64,000 nt of DNA from Aphanomyces cochlioides (Eukaryota > Oomycota > Saprolegniomycetes > Saprolegniales > Verrucalvaceae): positions 1-64,000 of the forward strand of contig JAHQRK010000032.1 of the NCBI GenBank assembly GCA_019828595.1, written 5' to 3'. Every line of letters begins with the position of its first letter. The stretch's first letter is position 1. The notes beneath the pieces are model-generated. The model ran no database searches and was not told the DNA's origin. It was given only the letters and a program-made list of their open reading frames with translations. Shown piece by piece: positions 1 through 11,410 of this stretch. The position numbers and the translations under genes were made by a program.

Positions 1-55
1 TGAGCGCGTGGTGTGTGTGAGGGGTGAAATAGTGTGTCGATGTGTGTGCGTGACG

Positions 56-65
56 ATAAAATTTT
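56..65 (+). promoter_or_regulatory. TATA-like element upstream of the tRNA (representative, unit 1)
   Basis: The sequence ataaaatttt lies 34-43 bp before the tRNA 5' end and recurs in every unit. It is the only AT-rich block in an otherwise GT-rich upstream region. Upstream TATA-like motifs help TFIIIB placement at tRNA genes in several eukaryotes; a role here is inference. The array breaks off exactly at the end of this motif at 41,350. Confidence 0.45.
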
Positions 66-98
66 GTATTTGTGTTTGACGGGAAAACAGGAGGAAGT

Positions 99-170
99 AG
101 CACTTTGGCGCAGAGGAAGCGTGTTGGGCTCATAACCCAAAGGTCCTTGGATCGAAACCAAGAAGTGCTA
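99..170 (+). tRNA. Initiator tRNA-Met (CAU), copy 1
   Basis: The cloverleaf is complete: acceptor AGCACTT/AAGTGCT, D stem GCGC/GCGT, anticodon stem TTGGG/CCCAA around loop CTCATAA, T stem CTTGG/CCAAG around ATCGAAA, then A73. Initiator marks of eukaryotes are all present: A1:U72, three consecutive G:C pairs next to the anticodon loop, A54 and A60. An elongator tRNA-Met would normally have T54 and a G1:C72 pair. There is no intron and no encoded CCA. Layout and length match fungal initiator tRNAs. The next copy starts 512 bp on. Confidence 0.96.
106..159 (+). promoter_or_regulatory. Internal Pol III promoter: A box and B box (representative, unit 1)
   Basis: The A box TGGCGCAGAGG spans the D arm from 106 and the B box GGATCGAAACC spans the T arm at 149-159. 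Both fit the eukaryotic Pol III type 2 promoter bound by TFIIIC. The B-box form with ATCGAAA is typical of initiator tRNA genes. Both are unchanged in nearly all units; copy 22 alters the B box. Confidence 0.85.
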
Positions 171-172
171 TC

Positions 173-186
173 TTTTCCCACTTTTT
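173..186 (+). terminator. Pol III T-run terminator (representative, unit 1)
   Basis: The tRNA ends at 170. A T4 run starts at 173 (T5 in most other units) and a second T-run follows within 10 bp (T5 here, up to T11 elsewhere). Runs of four or more T on the non-template strand terminate Pol III, so trailers should be only a few nucleotides long. Confidence 0.85.
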
Positions 187-261
187 CTCCCTCCACTTTC
201 CAACTTTTTCCATTCTCCCGCCTGCCATTTTAACGTCCGACCTGCCATGTTTACACCAATA

Positions 262-278
262 CCACGAGTCGTGGCCAC
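262..278. promoter_or_regulatory. Conserved palindromes in the spacer (representative, unit 1)
   Basis: CCACGAGTCGTGG at 262-274 is a perfect odd palindrome and overlaps the palindrome GTGGCCAC at 271-278. It recurs in every unit about 95 bp downstream of the tRNA. It could be a dimeric protein-binding site; no factor is recognised. Confidence 0.35.
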
Positions 279-343
279 TTCTTTTCATCTTTAAAAACAC
301 ATCAATTTCATAGACTGCACAAGCTCGCTCGTTGAGTTTGTGT

Positions 344-387
344 GCATGCCTCTGTTTGGCTATGAACGGCCAGAGACTTGGCCATGC
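344..387. repeat. Conserved spacer hairpin (representative, unit 1)
   Basis: GGCCA-gagact-TGGCC at 368-383 forms a 5-bp stem. It sits within wider complementarity: GCATG and CTCTG about 25 bp upstream can pair with CAGAG and CATGC around it. Present in all units. Whether it is transcribed is unknown. Confidence 0.3.
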
Positions 388-610
388 TTGTGTCTGCTGA
401 AGACTAATGTCAAGCCGAGATGGCTGACGTGGGTAAGGCAAGAGAATGTTCGCTGTGGTGTTAGATAGCAGGGTTGTGCGGTATGAGAGTGGTGTGTAGG
501 ATATGGTTTGTGTGAGCGCGTGGTGTGTGTGAGGGGTGAAATAGTGTGTCGATGTGTGTGCGTGACGATAAAATTTTGTATTTGTGTTTGACGGGAAAAC
601 AGGAGGAAGT

Positions 611-682
611 AGCACTTTGGCGCAGAGGAAGCGTGTTGGGCTCATAACCCAAAGGTCCTTGGATCGAAACCAAGAAGTGCTA
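611..682 (+). tRNA. Initiator tRNA-Met (CAU), copy 2
   Basis: Consensus sequence. The trailer lacks one C after the T5 run. Next copy 513 bp on. Confidence 0.95.
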
Positions 683-1123
683 TCTTTTTCCACTTTTTTC
701 TCCCTCCACTTTCCAACTTTTTCCATTCTCCCGCCTGCCATTTTAACGTCCGACCTGCCATGTTTACACCAATACCACGAGTCGTGGCCACTTCTTTTCA
801 TCTTTAAAAACACATCAATTTCATAGACTGCACAAGCTCGCTCGTTGAGTTTGTGTGCATGCCTCTGTTTGGCTATGAACGGCCAGAGACTTGGCCATGC
901 TTGTGTCTGCTGAAGACTAATGTCAAGCCGAGATGGCTGACGTGGGTAAGGCAAGAGAATGTTCGCTGTGGTGTTAGATAGCAGGGTTGTGCGGTATGAG
1001 AGTGGTGTGTAGGATATGGTTTGTGTGAGCGCGTGGTGTGTGTGAGGGGTGAAATAGTGTGTCGATGTGTGTGCGTGACGATAAAATTTTGTATTTGTGT
1101 TTGACGGGAAAACAGGAGGAAGT

Positions 1124-1196
1124 AGCACTTTGGCGCAGAGGAAGCGTGTTTGGGCTCATAACCCAAAGGTCCTTGGATCGAAACCAAGAAGTGCTA
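1124..1196 (+). tRNA. Initiator tRNA-Met (CAU), copy 3, one extra T
   Basis: One T is inserted in the T-run at 1149-1151, giving 73 nt and an extra base between the D and anticodon stems. Stems and promoter boxes are otherwise intact, so it may fold with a bulge. Next copy 516 bp on. Confidence 0.8.
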
Positions 1197-1639
1197 TCTT
1201 TTCCCACTTTTTTTTCTCCCTCCACTTTCCAACTTTTTCCATTCTCCCGCCTGCCATTTTAACGTCCGACCTGCCATGTTTACACCAATACCACGAGTCG
1301 TGGCCACTTCTTTTCATCTTTAAAAACACATCAATTTCATAGACTGCACAAGCTCGCTCGTTGAGTTTGTGTGCATGCCTCTGTTTGGCTATGAACGGCC
1401 AGAGACTTGGCCATGCTTGTGTCTGCTGAAGACTAATGTCAAGCCGAGATGGCTGACGTGGGTAAGGCAAGAGAATGTTCGCTGTGGTGTTAGATAGCAG
1501 GGTTGTGCGGTATGAGAGTGGTGTGTAGGATATGGTTTGTGTGAGCGCGTGGTGTGTGTGAGGGGTGAAATAGTGTGTCGATGTGTGTGCGTGACGATAA
1601 AATTTTGTATTTGTGTTTGACGGGAAAACAGGAGGAAGT

Positions 1640-1711
1640 AGCACTTTGGCGCAGAGGAAGCGTGTTGGGCTCATAACCCAAAGGTCCTTGGATCGAAACC
1701 AAGAAGTGCTA
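1640..1711 (+). tRNA. Initiator tRNA-Met (CAU), copy 4
   Basis: Consensus; next copy 513 bp on. Confidence 0.95.
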
Positions 1712-2152
1712 TCTTTTCCCACTTTTTTCTCCCTCCACTTTCCAACTTTTTCCATTCTCCCGCCTGCCATTTTAACGTCCGACCTGCCATGTTTACACCA
1801 ATACCACGAGTCGTGGCCACTTCTTTTCATCTTTAAAAACACATCAATTTCATAGACTGCACAAGCTCGCTCGTTGAGTTTGTGTGCATGCCTCTGTTTG
1901 GCTATGAACGGCCAGAGACTTGGCCATGCTTGTGTCTGCTGAAGACTAATGTCAAGCCGAGATGGCTGACGTGGGTAAGGCAAGAGAATGTTCGCTGTGG
2001 TGTTAGATAGCAGGGTTGTGCGGTATGAGAGTGGTGTGTAGGATATGGTTTGTGTGAGCGCGTGGTGTGTGTGAGGGGTGAAATAGTGTGTCGATGTGTG
2101 TGCGTGACGATAAAATTTTGTATTTGTGTTTGACGGGAAAACAGGAGGAAGT

Positions 2153-2224
2153 AGCACTTTGGCGCAGAGGAAGCGTGTTGGGCTCATAACCCAAAGGTCC
2201 TTGGATCGAAACCAAGAAGTGCTA
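2153..2224 (+). tRNA. Initiator tRNA-Met (CAU), copy 5
   Basis: Consensus; next copy 512 bp on. Confidence 0.95.
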
Positions 2225-2664
2225 TCTTTTCCCACTTTTTCTCCCTCCACTTTCCAACTTTTTCCATTCTCCCGCCTGCCATTTTAACGTCCGACCTGCC
2301 ATGTTTACACCAATACCACGAGTCGTGGCCACTTCTTTTCATCTTTAAAAACACATCAATTTCATAGACTGCACAAGCTCGCTCGTTGAGTTTGTGTGCA
2401 TGCCTCTGTTTGGCTATGAACGGCCAGAGACTTGGCCATGCTTGTGTCTGCTGAAGACTAATGTCAAGCCGAGATGGCTGACGTGGGTAAGGCAAGAGAA
2501 TGTTCGCTGTGGTGTTAGATAGCAGGGTTGTGCGGTATGAGAGTGGTGTGTAGGATATGGTTTGTGTGAGCGCGTGGTGTGTGTGAGGGGTGAAATAGTG
2601 TGTCGATGTGTGTGCGTGACGATAAAATTTTGTATTTGTGTTTGACGGGAAAACAGGAGGAAGT

Positions 2665-2736
2665 AGCACTTTGGCGCAGAGGAAGCGTGTTGGGCTCATA
2701 ACCCAAAGGTCCTTGGATCGAAACCAAGAAGTGCTA
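2665..2736 (+). tRNA. Initiator tRNA-Met (CAU), copy 6
   Basis: Consensus; next copy 513 bp on. Confidence 0.95.
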
Positions 2737-3177
2737 TCTTTTTCCCACTTTTTCTCCCTCCACTTTCCAACTTTTTCCATTCTCCCGCCTGCCATTTTAA
2801 CGTCCGACCTGCCATGTTTACACCAATACCACGAGTCGTGGCCACTTCTTTTCATCTTTAAAAACACATCAATTTCATAGACTGCACAAGCTCGCTCGTT
2901 GAGTTTGTGTGCATGCCTCTGTTTGGCTATGAACGGCCAGAGACTTGGCCATGCTTGTGTCTGCTGAAGACTAATGTCAAGCCGAGATGGCTGACGTGGG
3001 TAAGGCAAGAGAATGTTCGCTGTGGTGTTAGATAGCAGGGTTGTGCGGTATGAGAGTGGTGTGTAGGATATGGTTTGTGTGAGCGCGTGGTGTGTGTGAG
3101 GGGTGAAATAGTGTGTCGATGTGTGTGCGTGACGATAAAATTTTGTATTTGTGTTTGACGGGAAAACAGGAGGAAGT

Positions 3178-3249
3178 AGCACTTTGGCGCAGAGGAAGCG
3201 TGTTGGGCTCATAACCCAAAGGTCCTTGGATCGAAACCAAGAAGTGCTA
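3178..3249 (+). tRNA. Initiator tRNA-Met (CAU), copy 7
   Basis: Consensus; next copy 513 bp on. Confidence 0.95.
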
Positions 3250-3690
3250 TCTTTTTCCCACTTTTTCTCCCTCCACTTTCCAACTTTTTCCATTCTCCCG
3301 CCTGCCATTTTAACGTCCGACCTGCCATGTTTACACCAATACCACGAGTCGTGGCCACTTCTTTTCATCTTTAAAAACACATCAATTTCATAGACTGCAC
3401 AAGCTCGCTCGTTGAGTTTGTGTGCATGCCTCTGTTTGGCTATGAACGGCCAGAGACTTGGCCATGCTTGTGTCTGCTGAAGACTAATGTCAAGCCGAGA
3501 TGGCTGACGTGGGTAAGGCAAGAGAATGTTCGCTGTGGTGTTAGATAGCAGGGTTGTGCGGTATGAGAGTGGTGTGTAGGATATGGTTTGTGTGAGCGCG
3601 TGGTGTGTGTGAGGGGTGAAATAGTGTGTCGATGTGTGTGCGTGACGATAAAATTTTGTATTTGTGTTTGACGGGAAAACAGGAGGAAGT

Positions 3691-3762
3691 AGCACTTTGG
3701 CGCAGAGGAAGCGTGTTGGGCTCATAACCCAAAGGTCCTTGGATCGAAACCAAGAAGTGCTA
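3691..3762 (+). tRNA. Initiator tRNA-Met (CAU), copy 8
   Basis: Consensus; next copy 512 bp on, with one G missing from the GT-rich segment between. Confidence 0.95.
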
Positions 3763-4202
3763 TCTTTTCCCACTTTTTTCTCCCTCCACTTTCCAACTTT
3801 TTCCATTCTCCCGCCTGCCATTTTAACGTCCGACCTGCCATGTTTACACCAATACCACGAGTCGTGGCCACTTCTTTTCATCTTTAAAAACACATCAATT
3901 TCATAGACTGCACAAGCTCGCTCGTTGAGTTTGTGTGCATGCCTCTGTTTGGCTATGAACGGCCAGAGACTTGGCCATGCTTGTGTCTGCTGAAGACTAA
4001 TGTCAAGCCGAGATGGCTGACGTGGGTAAGGCAAGAGAATGTTCGCTGTGGTGTTAGATAGCAGGGTTGTGCGGTATGAGAGTGGTGTGTAGGATATGGT
4101 TTGTGTGAGCGCGTGGTGTGTGTGAGGGTGAAATAGTGTGTCGATGTGTGTGCGTGACGATAAAATTTTGTATTTGTGTTTGACGGGAAAACAGGAGGAA
4201 GT

Positions 4203-4274
4203 AGCACTTTGGCGCAGAGGAAGCGTGTTGGGCTCATAACCCAAAGGTCCTTGGATCGAAACCAAGAAGTGCTA
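4203..4274 (+). tRNA. Initiator tRNA-Met (CAU), copy 9
   Basis: Consensus; next copy 513 bp on. Confidence 0.95.
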
Positions 4275-4715
4275 TCTTTTTCCCACTTTTTCTCCCTCCA
4301 CTTTCCAACTTTTTCCATTCTCCCGCCTGCCATTTTAACGTCCGACCTGCCATGTTTACACCAATACCACGAGTCGTGGCCACTTCTTTTCATCTTTAAA
4401 AACACATCAATTTCATAGACTGCACAAGCTCGCTCGTTGAGTTTGTGTGCATGCCTCTGTTTGGCTATGAACGGCCAGAGACTTGGCCATGCTTGTGTCT
4501 GCTGAAGACTAATGTCAAGCCGAGATGGCTGACGTGGGTAAGGCAAGAGAATGTTCGCTGTGGTGTTAGATAGCAGGGTTGTGCGGTATGAGAGTGGTGT
4601 GTAGGATATGGTTTGTGTGAGCGCGTGGTGTGTGTGAGGGGTGAAATAGTGTGTCGATGTGTGTGCGTGACGATAAAATTTTGTATTTGTGTTTGACGGG
4701 AAAACAGGAGGAAGT

Positions 4716-4787
4716 AGCACTTTGGCGCAGAGGAAGCGTGTTGGGCTCATAACCCAAAGGTCCTTGGATCGAAACCAAGAAGTGCTA
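4716..4787 (+). tRNA. Initiator tRNA-Met (CAU), copy 10
   Basis: Consensus; next copy 513 bp on. Confidence 0.95.
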
Positions 4788-5228
4788 TCTTTTTCCCACT
4801 TTTTCTCCCTCCACTTTCCAACTTTTTCCATTCTCCCGCCTGCCATTTTAACGTCCGACCTGCCATGTTTACACCAATACCACGAGTCGTGGCCACTTCT
4901 TTTCATCTTTAAAAACACATCAATTTCATAGACTGCACAAGCTCGCTCGTTGAGTTTGTGTGCATGCCTCTGTTTGGCTATGAACGGCCAGAGACTTGGC
5001 CATGCTTGTGTCTGCTGAAGACTAATGTCAAGCCGAGATGGCTGACGTGGGTAAGGCAAGAGAATGTTCGCTGTGGTGTTAGATAGCAGGGTTGTGCGGT
5101 ATGAGAGTGGTGTGTAGGATATGGTTTGTGTGAGCGCGTGGTGTGTGTGAGGGGTGAAATAGTGTGTCGATGTGTGTGCGTGACGATAAAATTTTGTATT
5201 TGTGTTTGACGGGAAAACAGGAGGAAGT

Positions 5229-5300
5229 AGCACTTTGGCGCAGAGGAAGCGTGTTGGGCTCATAACCCAAAGGTCCTTGGATCGAAACCAAGAAGTGCTA
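5229..5300 (+). tRNA. Initiator tRNA-Met (CAU), copy 11
   Basis: Consensus; next copy 515 bp on. Confidence 0.95.
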
Positions 5301-5743
5301 TCTTTTTCCCACTTTTTTTCTCCCTCCACTTTCCAACTTTTTCCATTCTCCCGCCTGCCATTTTAACGTCCGACCTGCCATGTTTACACCAATACCACGA
5401 GTCGTGGCCACTTCTTTTCATCTTTAAAAACACATCAATTTCATAGACTGCACAAGCTCGCTCGTTGAGTTTGTGTGCATGCCTCTGTTTGGCTATGAAC
5501 GGCCAGAGACTTGGCCATGCTTGTGTCTGCTGAAGACTAATGTCAAGCCGAGATGGCTGACGTGGGTAAGGCAAGAGAATGTTCGCTGTGGTGTTAGATA
5601 GCAGGGTTGTGCGGTATGAGAGTGGTGTGTAGGATATGGTTTGTGTGAGCGCGTGGTGTGTGTGAGGGGTGAAATAGTGTGTCGATGTGTGTGCGTGACG
5701 ATAAAATTTTGTATTTGTGTTTGACGGGAAAACAGGAGGAAGT

Positions 5744-5815
5744 AGCACTTTGGCGCAGAGGAAGCGTGTTGGGCTCATAACCCAAAGGTCCTTGGATCGA
5801 AACCAAGAAGTGCTA
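5744..5815 (+). tRNA. Initiator tRNA-Met (CAU), copy 12
   Basis: Consensus; trailer lacks one C as in copy 2; next copy 512 bp on. Confidence 0.95.
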
Positions 5816-6255
5816 TCTTTTTCCACTTTTTCTCCCTCCACTTTCCAACTTTTTCCATTCTCCCGCCTGCCATTTTAACGTCCGACCTGCCATGTTTACA
5901 CCAATACCACGAGTCGTGGCCACTTCTTTTCATCTTTAAAAACACATCAATTTCATAGACTGCACAAGCTCGCTCGTTGAGTTTGTGTGCATGCCTCTGT
6001 TTGGCTATGAACGGCCAGAGACTTGGCCATGCTTGTGTCTGCTGAAGACTAATGTCAAGCCGAGATGGCTGACGTGGGTAAGGCAAGAGAATGTTCGCTG
6101 TGGTGTTAGATAGCAGGGTTGTGCGGTATGAGAGTGGTGTGTAGGATATGGTTTGTGTGAGCGCGTGGTGTGTGTGAGGGGTGAAATAGTGTGTCGATGT
6201 GTGTGCGTGACGATAAAATTTTGTATTTGTGTTTGACGGGAAAACAGGAGGAAGT

Positions 6256-6327
6256 AGCACTTTGGCGCAGAGGAAGCGTGTTGGGCTCATAACCCAAAGG
6301 TCCTTGGATCGAAACCAAGAAGTGCTA
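6256..6327 (+). tRNA. Initiator tRNA-Met (CAU), copy 13
   Basis: Consensus; second T-run is T10; next copy 518 bp on. Confidence 0.95.
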
Positions 6328-6773
6328 TCTTTTTCCCACTTTTTTTTTTCTCCCTCCACTTTCCAACTTTTTCCATTCTCCCGCCTGCCATTTTAACGTC
6401 CGACCTGCCATGTTTACACCAATACCACGAGTCGTGGCCACTTCTTTTCATCTTTAAAAACACATCAATTTCATAGACTGCACAAGCTCGCTCGTTGAGT
6501 TTGTGTGCATGCCTCTGTTTGGCTATGAACGGCCAGAGACTTGGCCATGCTTGTGTCTGCTGAAGACTAATGTCAAGCCGAGATGGCTGACGTGGGTAAG
6601 GCAAGAGAATGTTCGCTGTGGTGTTAGATAGCAGGGTTGTGCGGTATGAGAGTGGTGTGTAGGATATGGTTTGTGTGAGCGCGTGGTGTGTGTGAGGGGT
6701 GAAATAGTGTGTCGATGTGTGTGCGTGACGATAAAATTTTGTATTTGTGTTTGACGGGAAAACAGGAGGAAGT

Positions 6774-6845
6774 AGCACTTTGGCGCAGAGGAAGCGTGTT
6801 GGGCTCATAACCCAAAGGTCCTTGGATCGAAACCAAGAAGTGCTA
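6774..6845 (+). tRNA. Initiator tRNA-Met (CAU), copy 14
   Basis: Consensus; next copy 515 bp on. Confidence 0.95.
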
Positions 6846-7288
6846 TCTTTTTCCCACTTTTTTTCTCCCTCCACTTTCCAACTTTTTCCATTCTCCCGCC
6901 TGCCATTTTAACGTCCGACCTGCCATGTTTACACCAATACCACGAGTCGTGGCCACTTCTTTTCATCTTTAAAAACACATCAATTTCATAGACTGCACAA
7001 GCTCGCTCGTTGAGTTTGTGTGCATGCCTCTGTTTGGCTATGAACGGCCAGAGACTTGGCCATGCTTGTGTCTGCTGAAGACTAATGTCAAGCCGAGATG
7101 GCTGACGTGGGTAAGGCAAGAGAATGTTCGCTGTGGTGTTAGATAGCAGGGTTGTGCGGTATGAGAGTGGTGTGTAGGATATGGTTTGTGTGAGCGCGTG
7201 GTGTGTGTGAGGGGTGAAATAGTGTGTCGATGTGTGTGCGTGACGATAAAATTTTGTATTTGTGTTTGACGGGAAAACAGGAGGAAGT

Positions 7289-7360
7289 AGCACTTTGGCG
7301 CAGAGGAAGCGTGTTGGGCTCATAACCCAAAGGTCCTTGGATCGAAACCAAGAAGTGCTA
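7289..7360 (+). tRNA. Initiator tRNA-Met (CAU), copy 15
   Basis: Consensus; next copy 513 bp on. Confidence 0.95.
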
Positions 7361-7801
7361 TCTTTTTCCCACTTTTTCTCCCTCCACTTTCCAACTTTTT
7401 CCATTCTCCCGCCTGCCATTTTAACGTCCGACCTGCCATGTTTACACCAATACCACGAGTCGTGGCCACTTCTTTTCATCTTTAAAAACACATCAATTTC
7501 ATAGACTGCACAAGCTCGCTCGTTGAGTTTGTGTGCATGCCTCTGTTTGGCTATGAACGGCCAGAGACTTGGCCATGCTTGTGTCTGCTGAAGACTAATG
7601 TCAAGCCGAGATGGCTGACGTGGGTAAGGCAAGAGAATGTTCGCTGTGGTGTTAGATAGCAGGGTTGTGCGGTATGAGAGTGGTGTGTAGGATATGGTTT
7701 GTGTGAGCGCGTGGTGTGTGTGAGGGGTGAAATAGTGTGTCGATGTGTGTGCGTGACGATAAAATTTTGTATTTGTGTTTGACGGGAAAACAGGAGGAAG
7801 T

Positions 7802-7873
7802 AGCACTTTGGCGCAGAGGAAGCGTGTTGGGCTCATAACCCAAAGGTCCTTGGATCGAAACCAAGAAGTGCTA
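7802..7873 (+). tRNA. Initiator tRNA-Met (CAU), copy 16
   Basis: Consensus; next copy 514 bp on. Confidence 0.95.
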
Positions 7874-8315
7874 TCTTTTTCCCACTTTTTTCTCCCTCCA
7901 CTTTCCAACTTTTTCCATTCTCCCGCCTGCCATTTTAACGTCCGACCTGCCATGTTTACACCAATACCACGAGTCGTGGCCACTTCTTTTCATCTTTAAA
8001 AACACATCAATTTCATAGACTGCACAAGCTCGCTCGTTGAGTTTGTGTGCATGCCTCTGTTTGGCTATGAACGGCCAGAGACTTGGCCATGCTTGTGTCT
8101 GCTGAAGACTAATGTCAAGCCGAGATGGCTGACGTGGGTAAGGCAAGAGAATGTTCGCTGTGGTGTTAGATAGCAGGGTTGTGCGGTATGAGAGTGGTGT
8201 GTAGGATATGGTTTGTGTGAGCGCGTGGTGTGTGTGAGGGGTGAAATAGTGTGTCGATGTGTGTGCGTGACGATAAAATTTTGTATTTGTGTTTGACGGG
8301 AAAACAGGAGGAAGT

Positions 8316-8387
8316 AGCACTTTGGCGCAGAGGAAGCGTGTTGGGCTCATAACCCAAAGGTCCTTGGATCGAAACCAAGAAGTGCTA
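8316..8387 (+). tRNA. Initiator tRNA-Met (CAU), copy 17
   Basis: Consensus; first T-run is T4; next copy 514 bp on. Confidence 0.95.
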
Positions 8388-8829
8388 TCTTTTCCCACTT
8401 TTTTTCTCCCTCCACTTTCCAACTTTTTCCATTCTCCCGCCTGCCATTTTAACGTCCGACCTGCCATGTTTACACCAATACCACGAGTCGTGGCCACTTC
8501 TTTTCATCTTTAAAAACACATCAATTTCATAGACTGCACAAGCTCGCTCGTTGAGTTTGTGTGCATGCCTCTGTTTGGCTATGAACGGCCAGAGACTTGG
8601 CCATGCTTGTGTCTGCTGAAGACTAATGTCAAGCCGAGATGGCTGACGTGGGTAAGGCAAGAGAATGTTCGCTGTGGTGTTAGATAGCAGGGTTGTGCGG
8701 TATGAGAGTGGTGTGTAGGATATGGTTTGTGTGAGCGCGTGGTGTGTGTGAGGGGTGAAATAGTGTGTCGATGTGTGTGCGTGACGATAAAATTTTGTAT
8801 TTGTGTTTGACGGGAAAACAGGAGGAAGT

Positions 8830-8901
8830 AGCACTTTGGCGCAGAGGAAGCGTGTTGGGCTCATAACCCAAAGGTCCTTGGATCGAAACCAAGAAGTGCT
8901 A
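8830..8901 (+). tRNA. Initiator tRNA-Met (CAU), copy 18
   Basis: Consensus; next copy 513 bp on. Confidence 0.95.
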
Positions 8902-9342
8902 TCTTTTTCCCACTTTTTCTCCCTCCACTTTCCAACTTTTTCCATTCTCCCGCCTGCCATTTTAACGTCCGACCTGCCATGTTTACACCAATACCACGAG
9001 TCGTGGCCACTTCTTTTCATCTTTAAAAACACATCAATTTCATAGACTGCACAAGCTCGCTCGTTGAGTTTGTGTGCATGCCTCTGTTTGGCTATGAACG
9101 GCCAGAGACTTGGCCATGCTTGTGTCTGCTGAAGACTAATGTCAAGCCGAGATGGCTGACGTGGGTAAGGCAAGAGAATGTTCGCTGTGGTGTTAGATAG
9201 CAGGGTTGTGCGGTATGAGAGTGGTGTGTAGGATATGGTTTGTGTGAGCGCGTGGTGTGTGTGAGGGGTGAAATAGTGTGTCGATGTGTGTGCGTGACGA
9301 TAAAATTTTGTATTTGTGTTTGACGGGAAAACAGGAGGAAGT

Positions 9343-9414
9343 AGCACTTTGGCGCAGAGGAAGCGTGTTGGGCTCATAACCCAAAGGTCCTTGGATCGAA
9401 ACCAAGAAGTGCTA
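9343..9414 (+). tRNA. Initiator tRNA-Met (CAU), copy 19
   Basis: Consensus; next copy 513 bp on. Confidence 0.95.
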
Positions 9415-9855
9415 TCTTTTTCCCACTTTTTCTCCCTCCACTTTCCAACTTTTTCCATTCTCCCGCCTGCCATTTTAACGTCCGACCTGCCATGTTTACA
9501 CCAATACCACGAGTCGTGGCCACTTCTTTTCATCTTTAAAAACACATCAATTTCATAGACTGCACAAGCTCGCTCGTTGAGTTTGTGTGCATGCCTCTGT
9601 TTGGCTATGAACGGCCAGAGACTTGGCCATGCTTGTGTCTGCTGAAGACTAATGTCAAGCCGAGATGGCTGACGTGGGTAAGGCAAGAGAATGTTCGCTG
9701 TGGTGTTAGATAGCAGGGTTGTGCGGTATGAGAGTGGTGTGTAGGATATGGTTTGTGTGAGCGCGTGGTGTGTGTGAGGGGTGAAATAGTGTGTCGATGT
9801 GTGTGCGTGACGATAAAATTTTGTATTTGTGTTTGACGGGAAAACAGGAGGAAGT

Positions 9856-9927
9856 AGCACTTTGGCGCAGAGGAAGCGTGTTGGGCTCATAACCCAAAGG
9901 TCCTTGGATCGAAACCAAGAAGTGCTA
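9856..9927 (+). tRNA. Initiator tRNA-Met (CAU), copy 20
   Basis: Consensus; next copy 515 bp on. Confidence 0.95.
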
Positions 9928-10370
9928 TCTTTTTCCCACTTTTTTTCTCCCTCCACTTTCCAACTTTTTCCATTCTCCCGCCTGCCATTTTAACGTCCGA
10001 CCTGCCATGTTTACACCAATACCACGAGTCGTGGCCACTTCTTTTCATCTTTAAAAACACATCAATTTCATAGACTGCACAAGCTCGCTCGTTGAGTTTG
10101 TGTGCATGCCTCTGTTTGGCTATGAACGGCCAGAGACTTGGCCATGCTTGTGTCTGCTGAAGACTAATGTCAAGCCGAGATGGCTGACGTGGGTAAGGCA
10201 AGAGAATGTTCGCTGTGGTGTTAGATAGCAGGGTTGTGCGGTATGAGAGTGGTGTGTAGGATATGGTTTGTGTGAGCGCGTGGTGTGTGTGAGGGGTGAA
10301 ATAGTGTGTCGATGTGTGTGCGTGACGATAAAATTTTGTATTTGTGTTTGACGGGAAAACAGGAGGAAGT

Positions 10371-10442
10371 AGCACTTTGGCGCAGAGGAAGCGTGTTGGG
10401 CTCATAACCCAAAGGTCCTTGGATCGAAACCAAGAAGTGCTA
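10371..10442 (+). tRNA. Initiator tRNA-Met (CAU), copy 21
   Basis: Consensus tRNA. The spacer that follows is diverged (changes near 10,621-10,711) and the next copy is 523 bp on. Confidence 0.95.
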
Positions 10443-10893
10443 TCTTTTTCCCACTTTTTTTCTCCCTCCACTTTCCAACTTTTTCCATTCTCCCGCCTGC
10501 CATTTTAACGTCCGACCTGCCATGTTTACACCAATACCACGAGTCGTGGCCACTTCTTTTCATCTTTAAAAACACATCAATTTCATAGACTGCACAAGCT
10601 CGCTCGTTGAGTTTGTGTGCACGCCTCCTGTTTGGCTATGAACGGCCAGAGACTTGGCCATGCTTGTGTCTGCTGAAGACTAATGTCAAGCCGAGATGGC
10701 GGCCTATGCCCTGGGTAAGGCAAGAGAATGTTCGCTGTGGTGTTAGATAGCAGGGTTGTGCGGTATGAGAGTGGTGTGTAGGATATGGTTTGTGTGAGCG
10801 CGTGGTGTGTGTGAGGGGTGAAATAGTGTGTCGATGTGTGTGCGTGACGATAAAATTTTGTATTTGTGTTTGACGGGGAAAACAGGAGGAAGT

Positions 10894-10965
10894 AGCACTT
10901 TGGCGCAGAGGAAGCGTGTTGGGCTCATAACCCAAAGGTCCTTGGATTGAAACCAAGAAGTGCTA
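10894..10965 (+). tRNA. Initiator tRNA-Met (CAU), copy 22, diverged
   Basis: C56 is changed to T at 10,948, so the T loop reads ATTGAAA. C56 normally pairs with a D-loop G at the tRNA elbow and is a conserved B-box base, so this copy may be weakly transcribed or unstable. Its flanks also differ (an extra G upstream, altered pyrimidine tract), making it the most diverged unit. Next copy 517 bp on. Confidence 0.7.
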
Positions 10966-11410
10966 TCTTTTTCCCACTTTTTTTTCTCTCCCCACTTTCC
11001 AACTTTTCTCCATTCTCCCGCCTGCCATTTTAACGTCCGACCTGCCATGTTTACACCAATACCACGAGTCGTGGCCACTTCTTTTCATCTTTAAAAACAC
11101 ATCAATTTCATAGACTGCACAAGCTCGCTCGTTGAGTTTGTGTGCATGCCTCTGTTTGGCTATGAACGGCCAGAGACTTGGCCATGCTTGTGTCTGCTGA
11201 AGACTAATGTCAAGCCGAGATGGCTGACGTGGGTAAGGCAAGAGAATGTTCGCTGTGGTGTTAGATAGCAGGGTTGTGCGGTATGAGAGTGGTGTGTAGG
11301 ATATGGTTTGTGTGAGCGCGTGGTGTGTGTGAGGGGTGAAATAGTGTGTCGATGTGTGTGCGTGACGATAAAATTTTGTATTTGTGTTTGACGGGAAAAC
11401 AGGAGGAAGT

